Positions 6,570-13,293 of a DNA stretch of 22,072 nt are shown here, in pieces; positions within the stretch are counted from its first letter, which is position 1; every line of letters begins with the position of its first letter. A program made the translations under genes and the position numbers. The notes beneath the pieces are model-generated. The model was not told the origin of the DNA. It saw only the letters and a program-made list of their open reading frames with translations, and did no database searches. Location of the stretch: NCBI GenBank assembly GCA_027365815.1, contig DAHXLV010000007.1, forward strand, positions 1 through 22,072, in the 5' to 3' direction. The DNA comes from Microcaldota archaeon. Its GTDB lineage: Archaea; Micrarchaeota; Micrarchaeia; Micrarchaeales; Micrarchaeaceae.

Positions 6570-7880
6570 ATGGAAATTTCATTTTATGGAGCAGCAGGCG
6601 AGGTAGGCAGAAGTTGCATAGTACTAAGGACCAAGAACACGAGCATAATGCTTGACTCCGGGATCAAGCTGGGTGAAAAAACCGAGTATCCCCAGCTAGA
6701 CGGCGACCAGCTGAAAGCGATTGACGGCATATTCATCTCGCACGCTCACCTGGACCACGTAGGGTTCATCCCGCACATATACTCGGCCGGTTACAAGGGC
6801 CACTACTACGGGACAAAGCCCACAATAGACATCTCAAGCGTCATGATAAGCGACTACATAAGGCTGTCCAACCCGAGCACAGTATCGAAAAGGGGGCTGC
6901 AGGAGCAGGCTAGGCATTCGAAGGTCGTCGAGTACCACACTAGCATAAAGTTCAGGGATCTGACCATAAGGTTCATCCCGGCAGGGCACATAATAGGCAG
7001 CGCGCTCATCGAGGTGAGCGACGGCAGGAACAAGGTCGTCTATACCGGCGATATCAACCTTGCCAAGACAAGGCTGCTCGAAGGCGCCGATATAAGAAGC
7101 TTGACGGCCGACACTCTAATAACGGAAAGCACGTACGGGTCTAAGAAGGACGTCTTCCCCCCGGAAAGGCATGTGAGCAGGGACATGCTGAAGAGCATAA
7201 ACGATACAATAAAGGCAGGAGGCAAGGTAATAATCCCCAGCTTCGCGGTTGGCAGGGCGCAGGAGGTGCTATTCATGCTTGACGACTACATGAATTCCGG
7301 AGTAATACCAAAAGTGCCGGTCTACGTCGACGGCATGATAAACAAGGTAATGCGGATATACAGGCACAACGTACTTTCATGCAGGAAGGAGATACAGAGC
7401 AAGATACTGATGAGCGACTACGACCCGTTCAAGAGCCCAAACTTCAAGCCAGTCGAGGCGAAAGGGACGCGGAACAAGGTGGTAAACGAGAAGGAGGCCT
7501 CGATAATAGTCACAACAAGCGGCATGCTCACCGGCGGCCCAATCCTGTTCTACCTCTCAAAGCTTGCGCGTGACAGCAGCAACAAGATGATACTGGTCGG
7601 ATACCAGGCCATAGGCACGATGGGCAGGGCGCTGCAGGAAGGAGCCAAGAACATAAACCTGAACGGCAGCGACATGAAGATATCAATGGATGTCAACACA
7701 TTCCACCTCTCCGCCCACGCCGACAGGCCGCAGCTCGAAAGCCTGATGGGCAAGATAAGGGAGCTAAGGAACGTCTTCATAGTGCACGGGGAGCTCTCGA
7801 AGTCGAAGGACCTGATGGAGTACGCTTCAAAGAGGTGGAGCGCAAAGGTGCCGCTCATAAAGGAGTCGTTCGACATATGA
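6570..7880 (+). CDS. aCPSF2-like metallo-beta-lactamase/beta-CASP ribonuclease
   Basis: A zinc-dependent endo/exoribonuclease related to the CPSF-73 cleavage factor, acting in archaeal mRNA processing or decay. The 436 residues carry every catalytic motif: HAHLDH (58-63), H140 in AGHIIGSA, D161 in YTGD, motif A TESTYG (185-190), motif B PSFAVGRAQE (223-232), motif C TTSGMLTGGP (315-324), H383 in HLSAHAD and H406 in VHGE. It lacks the N-terminal KH domains of aCPSF1 and the GGVGEIGGN start of archaeal RNase J, so the aCPSF2 group fits best. I chose ATG 6570 to give MEISFYGAAGEVG; ATG 6567 or GTG 6561 would add one or three residues. It is flanked by a coiled-coil protein and a very basic protein that share a short motif. 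Confidence 0.92.
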   Translation: MEISFYGAAGEVGRSCIVLRTKNTSIMLDSGIKLGEKTEYPQLDGDQLKAIDGIFISHAHLDHVGFIPHIYSAGYKGHYYGTKPTIDISSVMISDYIRLSNPSTVSKRGLQEQARHSKVVEYHTSIKFRDLTIRFIPAGHIIGSALIEVSDGRNKVVYTGDINLAKTRLLEGADIRSLTADTLITESTYGSKKDVFPPERHVSRDMLKSINDTIKAGGKVIIPSFAVGRAQEVLFMLDDYMNSGVIPKVPVYVDGMINKVMRIYRHNVLSCRKEIQSKILMSDYDPFKSPNFKPVEAKGTRNKVVNEKEASIIVTTSGMLTGGPILFYLSKLARDSSNKMILVGYQAIGTMGRALQEGAKNINLNGSDMKISMDVNTFHLSAHADRPQLESLMGKIRELRNVFIVHGELSKSKDLMEYASKRWSAKVPLIKESFDI

Positions 7881-7912
7881 AATGTCTACGAATGGCGTAT
7901 GCGCACACAAGG

Positions 7913-7921
7913 CATAAATAG
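7913..7921 (+). promoter_or_regulatory. TATA box for small basic protein gene
   Basis: CATAAATAG predicts a transcription start near 7943, upstream of the candidate start codons at 7952 (GTG), 7964 (ATG) and 7970 (ATG). Confidence 0.45.
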
Positions 7922-7969
7922 ACGTGCAACGTAAAAAACTGCCAAGCAGCTGTGGCAGAGTGGATGCAA

Positions 7970-8332
7970 ATGGCGAGGAGGAAGAGTGGGAAATACTCTA
8001 AGGAGCTGGAGCAGCTCAAGATGCTGAAATCGATAAACAGCATGCTCAAAAGCAGCGATATGGAGAATGCGTTGCTATCCAATTCGGCGAAGGAGTCGGA
8101 GACCATGCCTGACAACATGGTGGACGAGATGCTTGGCAACATAAGTGCGGAGAGGGAGCGCAATAAGGACATATTTGACGTTGAAAAGATCACCAGGAAC
8201 GCGATGGGCGGCCAGAAGCCGCAGCCGAAACGCGGGACGCGCAGCAGGGCACCCATGAGGGCCAAGCCGAAAAGGAAGAGGCCAGCTCACAGAAGGCCGG
8301 CTCGCCCCAAGAGTAGGAGAAAGCGTAGATAA
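7970..8332 (+). CDS. Small basic hypothetical protein
   Basis: Family not recognised. From ATG 7970 it is 120 aa. An acidic/helical N-terminal half begins MARRKSGKYSKELEQLKML, followed by a methionine-rich helix and NAMGGQKPQPK. The C-terminal 35 residues are almost entirely K, R, P and A (ending KSRRKRR), suggesting nucleic-acid or ribosome binding. GTG 7952 and ATG 7964 are in-frame alternatives. The eight residues GGQKPQPK recur in the tail of the coiled-coil protein on the other side of the aCPSF2-like gene. This gene has its own TATA box. The stop codon is immediately followed by the promoter of tRNA-Ala. Confidence 0.72.
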   Translation: MARRKSGKYSKELEQLKMLKSINSMLKSSDMENALLSNSAKESETMPDNMVDEMLGNISAERERNKDIFDVEKITRNAMGGQKPQPKRGTRSRAPMRAKPKRKRPAHRRPARPKSRRKRR

Positions 8333-8333
8333 G

Positions 8334-8343
8334 CCTTAAAAAC
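8334..8343 (+). promoter_or_regulatory. TATA box of tRNA-Ala
   Basis: CCTTAAAAAC is centred 27 nt before the first tRNA base, the canonical archaeal spacing, and follows directly on the stop codon of the preceding gene. Confidence 0.7.
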
Positions 8344-8365
8344 AAAGCGGCGAAACTAATTGTAT

Positions 8366-8437
8366 GGGCTCTTGGCTCAATGGTAGAGCGTCCGCTTTGC
8401 AAGCGGAAGGTTGCGGGTTCGATTCCCGCAGAGTCCA
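8366..8437 (+). tRNA. tRNA-Ala (anticodon UGC)
   Basis: A full cloverleaf folds by eye. Acceptor GGGCTCT pairs with AGAGTCC and contains the G3:U70 wobble pair that marks alanine tRNAs. The D-arm is GCTC/GAGC, the anticodon stem TCCGC/GCGGA with loop TTTGCAA, and the T-arm GCGGG/CCCGC with TTCGATT. The discriminator is A73. CCA is not encoded and there is no intron. The stop of the convergent acetyltransferase gene lies 3 nt beyond the 3' end. Confidence 0.98.
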
Positions 8438-8439
8438 TT

Positions 8440-8964
8440 TCAGGTTCTAAGAAGAGGCCTTTTCACCATAAGTACCCTGACCCTACCAGGGTTCTCTGTA
8501 GGGTGGTAAACCTCTGGGTTGACAACATGGTAGCCATGGCTCCTGAAGAAGCCGATGGCAGTTTCATCGTCTGCATACAGGTGCAGGTGCACCGTGCCCT
8601 TTCCAAGCGATCCGGCAACGCGCTCAAACTCCCCGAGCAGCCCGCTGCGGAGATGGTTTTCACTAAAACCTTTAACAGCGAAAAGAATACTGCATTTAGC
8701 GTCCTTTGTCCTGTCTATCCTCGCAATGAGCACTGCGCCTATCCCTCCATTCTCCCTGGCAACCCATACCGGCCTGCCAGGCCCGCAGAACTCGTCCCTG
8801 TGCTCCATGAGCCAATCCTTGATCCTGGGGTGCTGCGCCCTAAGCGCGGTCTCCACTAAGGCCAATACCTCCTTCAGTTCTCTCCTATGGCACGGTTCTA
8901 TTTCGATCCTAGGGGTGGCCTCTCGCATTGCCGAAGGTTCGCCATGGTGGTAATAGATGAGCAT
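8440..8964 (-). CDS. Divergent GNAT-like acetyltransferase
   Basis: A 174-aa protein with the expected GNAT size and fold order: N-terminal IEIEPCHRRELKEVLALVE, a central strand GAVLIARIDR, FAVKGF, a helix HLRSGLLGEFERVAGSL where the acetyl-CoA pyrophosphate loop should lie, and ADDETAIGFFRSHGYHVV resembling motif B (N-x-x-A-x-x-F-Y-x-x-x-G-F). The R/Q-x-x-G-x-G/A acetyl-CoA motif is degenerate, so the call is moderate. ATG 8964 is favoured over the internal ATG at 8928 because the promoter element at 8990-9003 predicts transcription start near 8969, giving a leaderless message. The substrate is unknown. Its promoter is nearly identical to that of the small gene just upstream. Confidence 0.7.
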   Translation of the reverse strand: MLIYYHHGEPSAMREATPRIEIEPCHRRELKEVLALVETALRAQHPRIKDWLMEHRDEFCGPGRPVWVARENGGIGAVLIARIDRTKDAKCSILFAVKGFSENHLRSGLLGEFERVAGSLGKGTVHLHLYADDETAIGFFRSHGYHVVNPEVYHPTENPGRVRVLMVKRPLLRT

Positions 8965-8989
8965 TGCATCAAAATACGCTGATTTTTCA

Positions 8990-9003
8990 GATATTTAAGC
9001 TTT
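8990..9003 (-). promoter_or_regulatory. Promoter element of acetyltransferase gene, copy 1 of a shared 14-mer
   Basis: On the minus strand this reads AAAGCTTAAATATC: a purine-rich BRE-like start and a TATA-like TTAAATAT. The start codon at 8964 lies about 31 nt from its centre. The identical 14 bases occur at 9235-9248 before the next minus-strand gene. Confidence 0.65.
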
Positions 9004-9024
9004 TAATTTCCATTATTACCACGG

Positions 9025-9201
9025 CTAAGGAGACAGCTTCCTTTCCAGGTCCTCCATGCAGCCATCGCAATTACACTGTCCAGCAGCCCTTTTTTCCGGT
9101 GGTTTGTCGTAATAGACAGGCGGCTCTCTCGTCGGAGGAAGCGGTTTCCTAAGGGATGGTAGCATACCTTTGTTGCCAGGGGTCAGGTCTTTCGTAGTCA
9201 T
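9025..9201 (-). CDS. 58-aa small protein with CxCxxC motif
   Basis: Family not recognised. An ATG at 9201 opens a 58-codon frame ending TAG at 9025. The N-terminal 40 residues are basic and proline-rich (MTTKDLTPGNKGM, then RKPLPPTREPPVYYDKPPEK) and probably disordered. The C-terminus is GQCNCDGCMEDLERKLSP, with cysteines at 43, 45 and 48, suggesting metal binding, perhaps completed by a partner or a dimer. A strong promoter element (9235-9248) lies 34-47 nt upstream of the ATG. It fills an otherwise empty 336-nt gap between the acetyltransferase and MFS genes. The plus strand of this region also has open frames but no suitable promoter. Confidence 0.65.
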   Translation of the reverse strand: MTTKDLTPGNKGMLPSLRKPLPPTREPPVYYDKPPEKRAAGQCNCDGCMEDLERKLSP

Positions 9202-9234
9202 AGCATCTATCTCTGTAAAACAAAGCGGTTTCCT

Positions 9235-9248
9235 GATATTTAAGCTTT
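9235..9248 (-). promoter_or_regulatory. Promoter element of 58-aa gene, copy 2 of a shared 14-mer
   Basis: AAAGCTTAAATATC on the minus strand, identical to the element at 8990-9003. It predicts transcription start near 9213-9216, about 12-15 nt before the ATG at 9201. Confidence 0.62.
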
Positions 9249-9281
9249 CTCATTTGATGCTTTTTTCGACCAAATATCTGT

Positions 9282-9295
9282 CATTTTGCAAAATG
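9282..9295. terminator. 14-bp perfect palindrome after MFS gene
   Basis: CATTTTGCAAAATG is a perfect palindrome 5 nt beyond the MFS stop codon. It could be part of a 3'-end signal or a protein-binding site. No clear poly-T run follows on the minus strand, so its role as a terminator is weakly supported. Confidence 0.3.
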
Positions 9296-9300
9296 CGGAA

Positions 9301-10779
9301 TCAGGTTGAAGAGCCAGCACCGGCGTGCATTCCCCCCTGCACTCCGGAATGCCTCTGCTCCTTGCCTCTGAGCGCAGAGAGCACGGCTGCAACTGCGAGT
9401 ATCAGTATTGATATCATAAAGACGGCGTGCATCCCCTGCACGAACACAGCAGATATGTTGCCTGTCAGGTCCGAAGTGCCGAGGAATATCTGGAAGGCGA
9501 CATTCCGCGTAACGGCAAGCGCGGCCACCGCGACGGTGAGTACGAAACTGCCGAGCAGCCCTATGCTAGACAGGGTCCTCAGCAGGCCGTTCAGCATCCC
9601 GTATGTGCCTTCCGTTGCGTTCGCCATCACCGCGCTGGTGTTTGCCGGGAAGAACATCGCGCTTCCGACTCCGGCCATCAGCGTCATGAGCACGATAAGG
9701 TAGTAATGCGTAGTGGGAGATATCGTAAGGTATGCTGACGCCGCAAGAATCATCAGGATTATGCCAGTTGTTGCAATTGTCCTGGCGCCTAGCCTGTCAG
9801 AGAGTCTTCCCATGTAAGGACCGGTGAGGCCACTTGCGACGTATCCGGGTACCAGGAGCAGAGCCGCGTTGAGCGGGTCGAGCCCTCTCACCCCCTGAAG
9901 GTACATGATGATTATGAACGTTATCGCGAGGAAACCAAGGCTCTGCAGGAATGCCGCCATAATAGAGTTGAATATTATCCTGCGCTTGAATACGCCCATA
10001 TCTATTGTCGGGAACTTGGCATGTCTCTCCATTAATATGAAGACCGGTAGCAGGGCGATCCCTATCGCAAGCATAGCCACATTGTAAGCTGCGAAGCCAG
10101 TGAACCCTATCCCTGTGGCCCCTACTGTTATCAGGAGGAGCATAGCGCTGAGCACCGCTACCCCTTTCAAGTCTATATGCTCTTCCTTGAGCTCAGTTGG
10201 CTTTATGTATTTGATGCCCAGGTAGAGCGCCATCGCGCCTATCGGCACGTTTATGTAGAATATGTAGGGCCAGCCTGCGAAAGTTGTAAGCACACCTCCC
10301 AGGACTATCCCCAGCACGGCGCCAAGGCTCCATCCAAAGGAAAGGAAGCCGAACGCCTTACCCCTATGGTTCCTCTCAAACGTATCTGCTATTATCGCTC
10401 CGCTGTTAGCCGACAGGAACGCACCGCCGACTCCCTGCAGGACTCTTGCCATTATCAGCATATAGATGCTGAAAGACGCACCGCAGAGGACAGAGCCAAC
10501 GGTAAATACAAGGAAGCCAAGGTTGAACATCCTGCCCCTCCCGTATATGTCGCCAACCCTGCCGAGCTGCGTTGTCATTATCGCGGCGACCAGCAGATAT
10601 GAGAGAATGATCCAGATGCTTGTTGCGAGGTTGGTGTTGAGCGTGCTGGTTATGTCAGGTATGGCAAGCAGCACGATCGTGCCGTCTATGGCCGCCATCA
10701 GCGAGCCCATAACCACGACCGTGAGGACGCTCTTCTGAGCAGTAGTCATCCTGCCCTGCACATAGTCGGTATCAGCCAA
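9301..10779 (-). CDS. MFS transporter, DHA2 (14-TM EmrB/QacA-like) family
   Basis: A 492-aa membrane transporter predicted to export small molecules or drugs using the proton gradient. The sequence supports about 14 hydrophobic segments. Motif D1-like DGTIVLLAIP lies in TM1 and motif A GRVGDIYGRGRMF after TM2. A motif-C-like glycine-rich helix is SLGAVLGIVLGGV. A second A-like motif, GRLSDRLGAR, sits at mid-protein. The C-terminal tail (GKEQRHSGVQGGMHAGAG) is soluble. The start is TTG 10779, preceded by a GTGAT ribosome-binding site 5 nt upstream. ATG 10749 is the alternative and would still retain TM1. It lies 27 nt after Sua5 and is probably co-transcribed with it. The substrate is unknown. 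Confidence 0.9.
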   Translation of the reverse strand: MADTDYVQGRMTTAQKSVLTVVVMGSLMAAIDGTIVLLAIPDITSTLNTNLATSIWIILSYLLVAAIMTTQLGRVGDIYGRGRMFNLGFLVFTVGSVLCGASFSIYMLIMARVLQGVGGAFLSANSGAIIADTFERNHRGKAFGFLSFGWSLGAVLGIVLGGVLTTFAGWPYIFYINVPIGAMALYLGIKYIKPTELKEEHIDLKGVAVLSAMLLLITVGATGIGFTGFAAYNVAMLAIGIALLPVFILMERHAKFPTIDMGVFKRRIIFNSIMAAFLQSLGFLAITFIIIMYLQGVRGLDPLNAALLLVPGYVASGLTGPYMGRLSDRLGARTIATTGIILMILAASAYLTISPTTHYYLIVLMTLMAGVGSAMFFPANTSAVMANATEGTYGMLNGLLRTLSSIGLLGSFVLTVAVAALAVTRNVAFQIFLGTSDLTGNISAVFVQGMHAVFMISILILAVAAVLSALRGKEQRHSGVQGGMHAGAGSST

Positions 10780-10806
10780 GCAATCACAAATGCAATTCGA
10801 CCAACA

Positions 10807-11874
10807 TCAAGATTCTAATAGTTTGACAAGCCCCGCGTGGTCCCAGAAGGAGGCGCCGGAGCACGCCTTCCTCAGCCTGTTCATTATCGCAAGCCCTACG
10901 CCATTTTCATCAAACGATTCGGATATGCCGAGTTTCACCTTGAGCGAGTCAAGCGCTATGATGCCGTCGTAAAGGTTTTTTGCCACCTCATACAGGTTTG
11001 CCGCACTGCCGAGCGCAATTGTGCTGCAGCCTGCCTCCTTTGAAAGCAGCCCGCATGATTCATTAGAGCCAATGAATGCAAATGGCGGCATGTCCTCGAT
11101 GCCGTCAATTACCTCAGCCAGGGATGCTGCATCCCGCTCGAAAAGCAGCATCCTGGTGTCGGGCGCATAGTGCGCATATTTTGTGCCAGGGCTTACCGCA
11201 GTGCCGCTTAGGCGCCTCCCCCTGGTTACCTCGCTGATATGCGGCTTCTGCCCAAACGCGTTCCCTATCTCGTCAAAGGTGAAGGGGCCCGGCCTCAAGA
11301 TGGTGAAGCTGTCCAGGTCTATTACCGTCGATTCCACCCCGAAGAAAGCCCGCCCCGAGTCTATGATGCAGTCCACTTTTCCATCAAAGTATTTTATCGC
11401 CTGCCCTGCGTTTGTTGCGCTTGGCTTGCTGGAAGGGTTGGCGCTCGGCGCGGCTATCGGGCAGCCGCTCTTCGATATGAGCGCTAGCGCAACCGGATGG
11501 GCAGGCATCCTCAACGCTACTGTGCCGAGCCCTCCGGTGACTGTTTTGGGTATGCGCTTGTTTGCCTTCACTATGAATGTTACGGGAGACGGCCATACTC
11601 TCCTTATCCGGTCTATGTACTCCTGCGGAAGCTCGCCCACCTCCTGCGCCATCTCTATAGAAGACACATGCACTATGAGCGGATTGTCGCCAGGCCTCCC
11701 CTTTGCCTCAAAGATCTTCCTGCACGCGCCTTCATTGAACGCGTCTGCCCCTATCCCATATACCGTCTCTGTAGGGAACACGACAAGCCCGCCTGCATTA
11801 ACGAACGAAGCCGCCTTCCCTATCTGCCAGTTCTCAGGCTCTACGGGATCGACTTTAAGTATCTCGGTCTTCAA
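10807..11874 (-). CDS. sua5: Threonylcarbamoyl-AMP synthase Sua5
   Basis: Makes threonylcarbamoyl-AMP from threonine, bicarbonate and ATP, the first step of t6A tRNA modification. The 355 aa comprise a YrdC domain (about residues 1-205: FPTETVYGIGADA at 33-45, KGRPGDNPL at 58-66, APSANPSSKPS near 143) and the C-terminal Sua5 domain joined by the linker PGTKYAHYAP. This is the long form, not stand-alone YrdC. The start is TTG 11874. A strong GAGGT ribosome-binding site overlaps the stop of the upstream HAD gene and decides this start. It sits in the middle of an apparent HAD > Sua5 > MFS operon. Confidence 0.95.
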   Translation of the reverse strand: MKTEILKVDPVEPENWQIGKAASFVNAGGLVVFPTETVYGIGADAFNEGACRKIFEAKGRPGDNPLIVHVSSIEMAQEVGELPQEYIDRIRRVWPSPVTFIVKANKRIPKTVTGGLGTVALRMPAHPVALALISKSGCPIAAPSANPSSKPSATNAGQAIKYFDGKVDCIIDSGRAFFGVESTVIDLDSFTILRPGPFTFDEIGNAFGQKPHISEVTRGRRLSGTAVSPGTKYAHYAPDTRMLLFERDAASLAEVIDGIEDMPPFAFIGSNESCGLLSKEAGCSTIALGSAANLYEVAKNLYDGIIALDSLKVKLGISESFDENGVGLAIMNRLRKACSGASFWDHAGLVKLLES

Positions 11875-11878
11875 GCGC

Positions 11879-12559
11879 CTACCTCAGGATCGTTTTCATT
11901 ATCTTTGACCTGTCCTTGACGCTTTGCACAACCGCCTCAGCGCCTGCGTCGCTCAGTTCATGGTCAGAATACCTGCCCGACGCAACGCCTATCGCGTGCA
12001 TGCCGTTAGCTTTGGCCGCCGCCATCATGTGCGGGCTGCTAGCTATAACGAACACCTGTGCATTGGCCCCGAGCCCGAACTGCCCTGCCCTCTCTACGGC
12101 CTTCTGCAGTATCCTCTTCAAGTCAGTCTCCTTGTTGCCGTATTCGCCGAACTTGAAGTAATCTGAGAGGACTGCCCTCTGCAGCTTGTTCTTTATCACG
12201 TCCTCGATGTCACCGGTGGCTATGCCTACCAGGACACCCCTCTTAGCTAGCTCATCGAGTAGCTGCTTCGAGCCGTTGAGCAACGTTATCGGATCGCGGC
12301 CCGTAACATTATAATAAGAGTAGCCAAGCTCCTCCGCGCAGCTCTCCAGTCGGGCGTCGGCCTCGTCCTTTGAGACGCCGTTCTTTTCCAATATATCCGA
12401 TAGCATCAGCTGGGCAGGCGTCCCCTCATAGTCCTCGAGCTTGAACTGCGCCTCAAAACCATACTTGCTGCGTATCGCCTCGAAAATGTATTCCGACACG
12501 TCCCTCTGGTCCTTCACCAATGTGTTGTTCACGTCTATCAATACGAGCCTATCCGCCAT
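11879..12559 (-). CDS. HAD-superfamily protein with degenerate catalytic motifs
   Basis: A 226-aa protein with clear HAD architecture: core start LVLIDVNNTLV, a helical cap (about 20-90), motif II IATGD (T115) and a phosphoglycolate-phosphatase-like end (IGVASGRYSDHELSDAGAEAVV). Key residues are changed. Motif I is D9-V-N11 instead of DxD. Motif IV, usually GDSPHD in this subgroup, reads ASSPHM (173-178), so both metal-binding aspartates are absent. A phosphatase activity is therefore doubtful; a binding or regulatory role, or altered chemistry, is more likely. ATG 12559 follows the TATA at 12598-12607 and a GGTG just upstream. Its stop overlaps the Sua5 ribosome-binding site. Confidence 0.85.
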   Translation of the reverse strand: MADRLVLIDVNNTLVKDQRDVSEYIFEAIRSKYGFEAQFKLEDYEGTPAQLMLSDILEKNGVSKDEADARLESCAEELGYSYYNVTGRDPITLLNGSKQLLDELAKRGVLVGIATGDIEDVIKNKLQRAVLSDYFKFGEYGNKETDLKRILQKAVERAGQFGLGANAQVFVIASSPHMMAAAKANGMHAIGVASGRYSDHELSDAGAEAVVQSVKDRSKIMKTILR

Positions 12560-12597
12560 AGGAGCACCAATTCAGCATTAGTGGTATTATTTGTAAG

Positions 12598-12607
12598 TAA
12601 TATATCC
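12598..12607. promoter_or_regulatory. Shared divergent TATA between HAD operon and NAC gene
   Basis: TAATATATCC lies 29-38 nt before the NAC ATG (12636) and about 39-48 nt before the HAD ATG (12559, minus). The central ATATAT reads as TATA on either strand, so one element may serve both directions. Confidence 0.5.
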
Positions 12608-12635
12608 CTTTTGATGCAAATACTAAAGTGATTGA

Positions 12636-12980
12636 ATGATGCCAAACGTAGATCCCAGGGCCCTGAAGGAGATGATGGCCAAGATGGGGATAAAGACCAG
12701 CGAGATAGACGCTCAGAAGGTCACCATACACTGCGCCGACAAGGACATAGTGATAAGCAGCCCCCAGGTGACAAGGATAGAGGCGCAAGGTGCGGTCAGC
12801 TTCCAGGTTGCCGGCAATGTGGAAGAGAAGCTCGCCCTAGCAGTCACAGAAATCACAGACGAGGATATAAAGTTCGTGATGGACAAAACCGGAGTGACAG
12901 ACCAGGATCGGGTTCGCACGGCGCTCAGGGCTTCCAACGGCGACATCGCGGCTGCGATACTTGCGCTGACAGAAAGATGA
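12636..12980 (+). CDS. nac: Nascent polypeptide-associated complex protein (alpha-NAC)
   Basis: Ribosome-associated chaperone that binds nascent chains; archaeal NAC is a homodimer of alpha-type subunits. The 114 aa show the NAC domain (about residues 18-65: KVTIHCADKDIVISSPQVTRIEAQG split over two strands, then SFQVAG) and a C-terminal UBA domain (about 74-113) with ITDEDIKFVM, TGVTDQDRVRTAL and NGDIAAAILALTE. The first of two tandem ATG codons (12636, 12639) follows a GTGATTGA ribosome-binding site. The stop abuts that of the convergent DUF424 gene with no spacer. Confidence 0.96.
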   Translation: MMPNVDPRALKEMMAKMGIKTSEIDAQKVTIHCADKDIVISSPQVTRIEAQGAVSFQVAGNVEEKLALAVTEITDEDIKFVMDKTGVTDQDRVRTALRASNGDIAAAILALTER

Positions 12981-13289
12981 TCAGAAGTCGACCTTGAACG
13001 CCTGGGCGTATGGCACGCCGTTTATCATCTTCACATGCCCCTCATCTATCACCTTCTTCTTTATCGCGGCGTCTATGGCTTCCCTGCCGACGATGTTCGC
13101 CGAGCTCATCTTGCTTGTCGACACATCAGCAAACTGCTGCACCGTTATGAGCGAACCCCTGTAGAAGTCGGCGTAGCTTTTTATGTCCAGGATCAGCTCC
13201 CCATCGCGCAGCACCTTGTCGATCAGCGACTCGTCGCACATCGCTATTATCTTGCCGTTCTGCGTCTCGTGGATTTTCAAGTAGATCAA
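12981..13289 (-). CDS. DUF424 family protein
   Basis: A 102-aa archaeal protein of unknown function. The DUF424 signature is visible: MIYLKIHETQNGKIIAMCDE (1-20), GELILDI, FYRGSLIT (43-50), SSANIVGREAIDAAIKKKVI (62-81) and the terminal GVPYAQAFKVDF. The start is TTG at 13289, which gives the family-typical N-terminus, and lies 4 nt after the glycosyltransferase stop. The two genes are likely one transcript. The family is conserved in archaea next to translation-related genes, consistent with the convergent NAC gene, but no biochemical role is assigned. Confidence 0.9.
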   Translation of the reverse strand: MIYLKIHETQNGKIIAMCDESLIDKVLRDGELILDIKSYADFYRGSLITVQQFADVSTSKMSSANIVGREAIDAAIKKKVIDEGHVKMINGVPYAQAFKVDF

Positions 13290-13293
13290 AAGA

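Noticed and set aside
7950..7964. GTGGCAGAGTGG resembling the start of a tRNA (matches part of the tRNA-Ser 5' region)
   Set aside because: No acceptor, anticodon or T-arm partners follow; it lies at the start of the small basic protein gene.
8964..9152. Plus-strand 62-codon frame opposite the 58-aa gene
   Set aside because: The minus-strand frame has a better placed promoter and a cysteine motif; the plus frame lacks both.
9170..9703. Plus-strand open frame of 177 codons opposite the MFS gene
   Set aside because: It mirrors the MFS C-terminus and has no promoter or recognisable domain.
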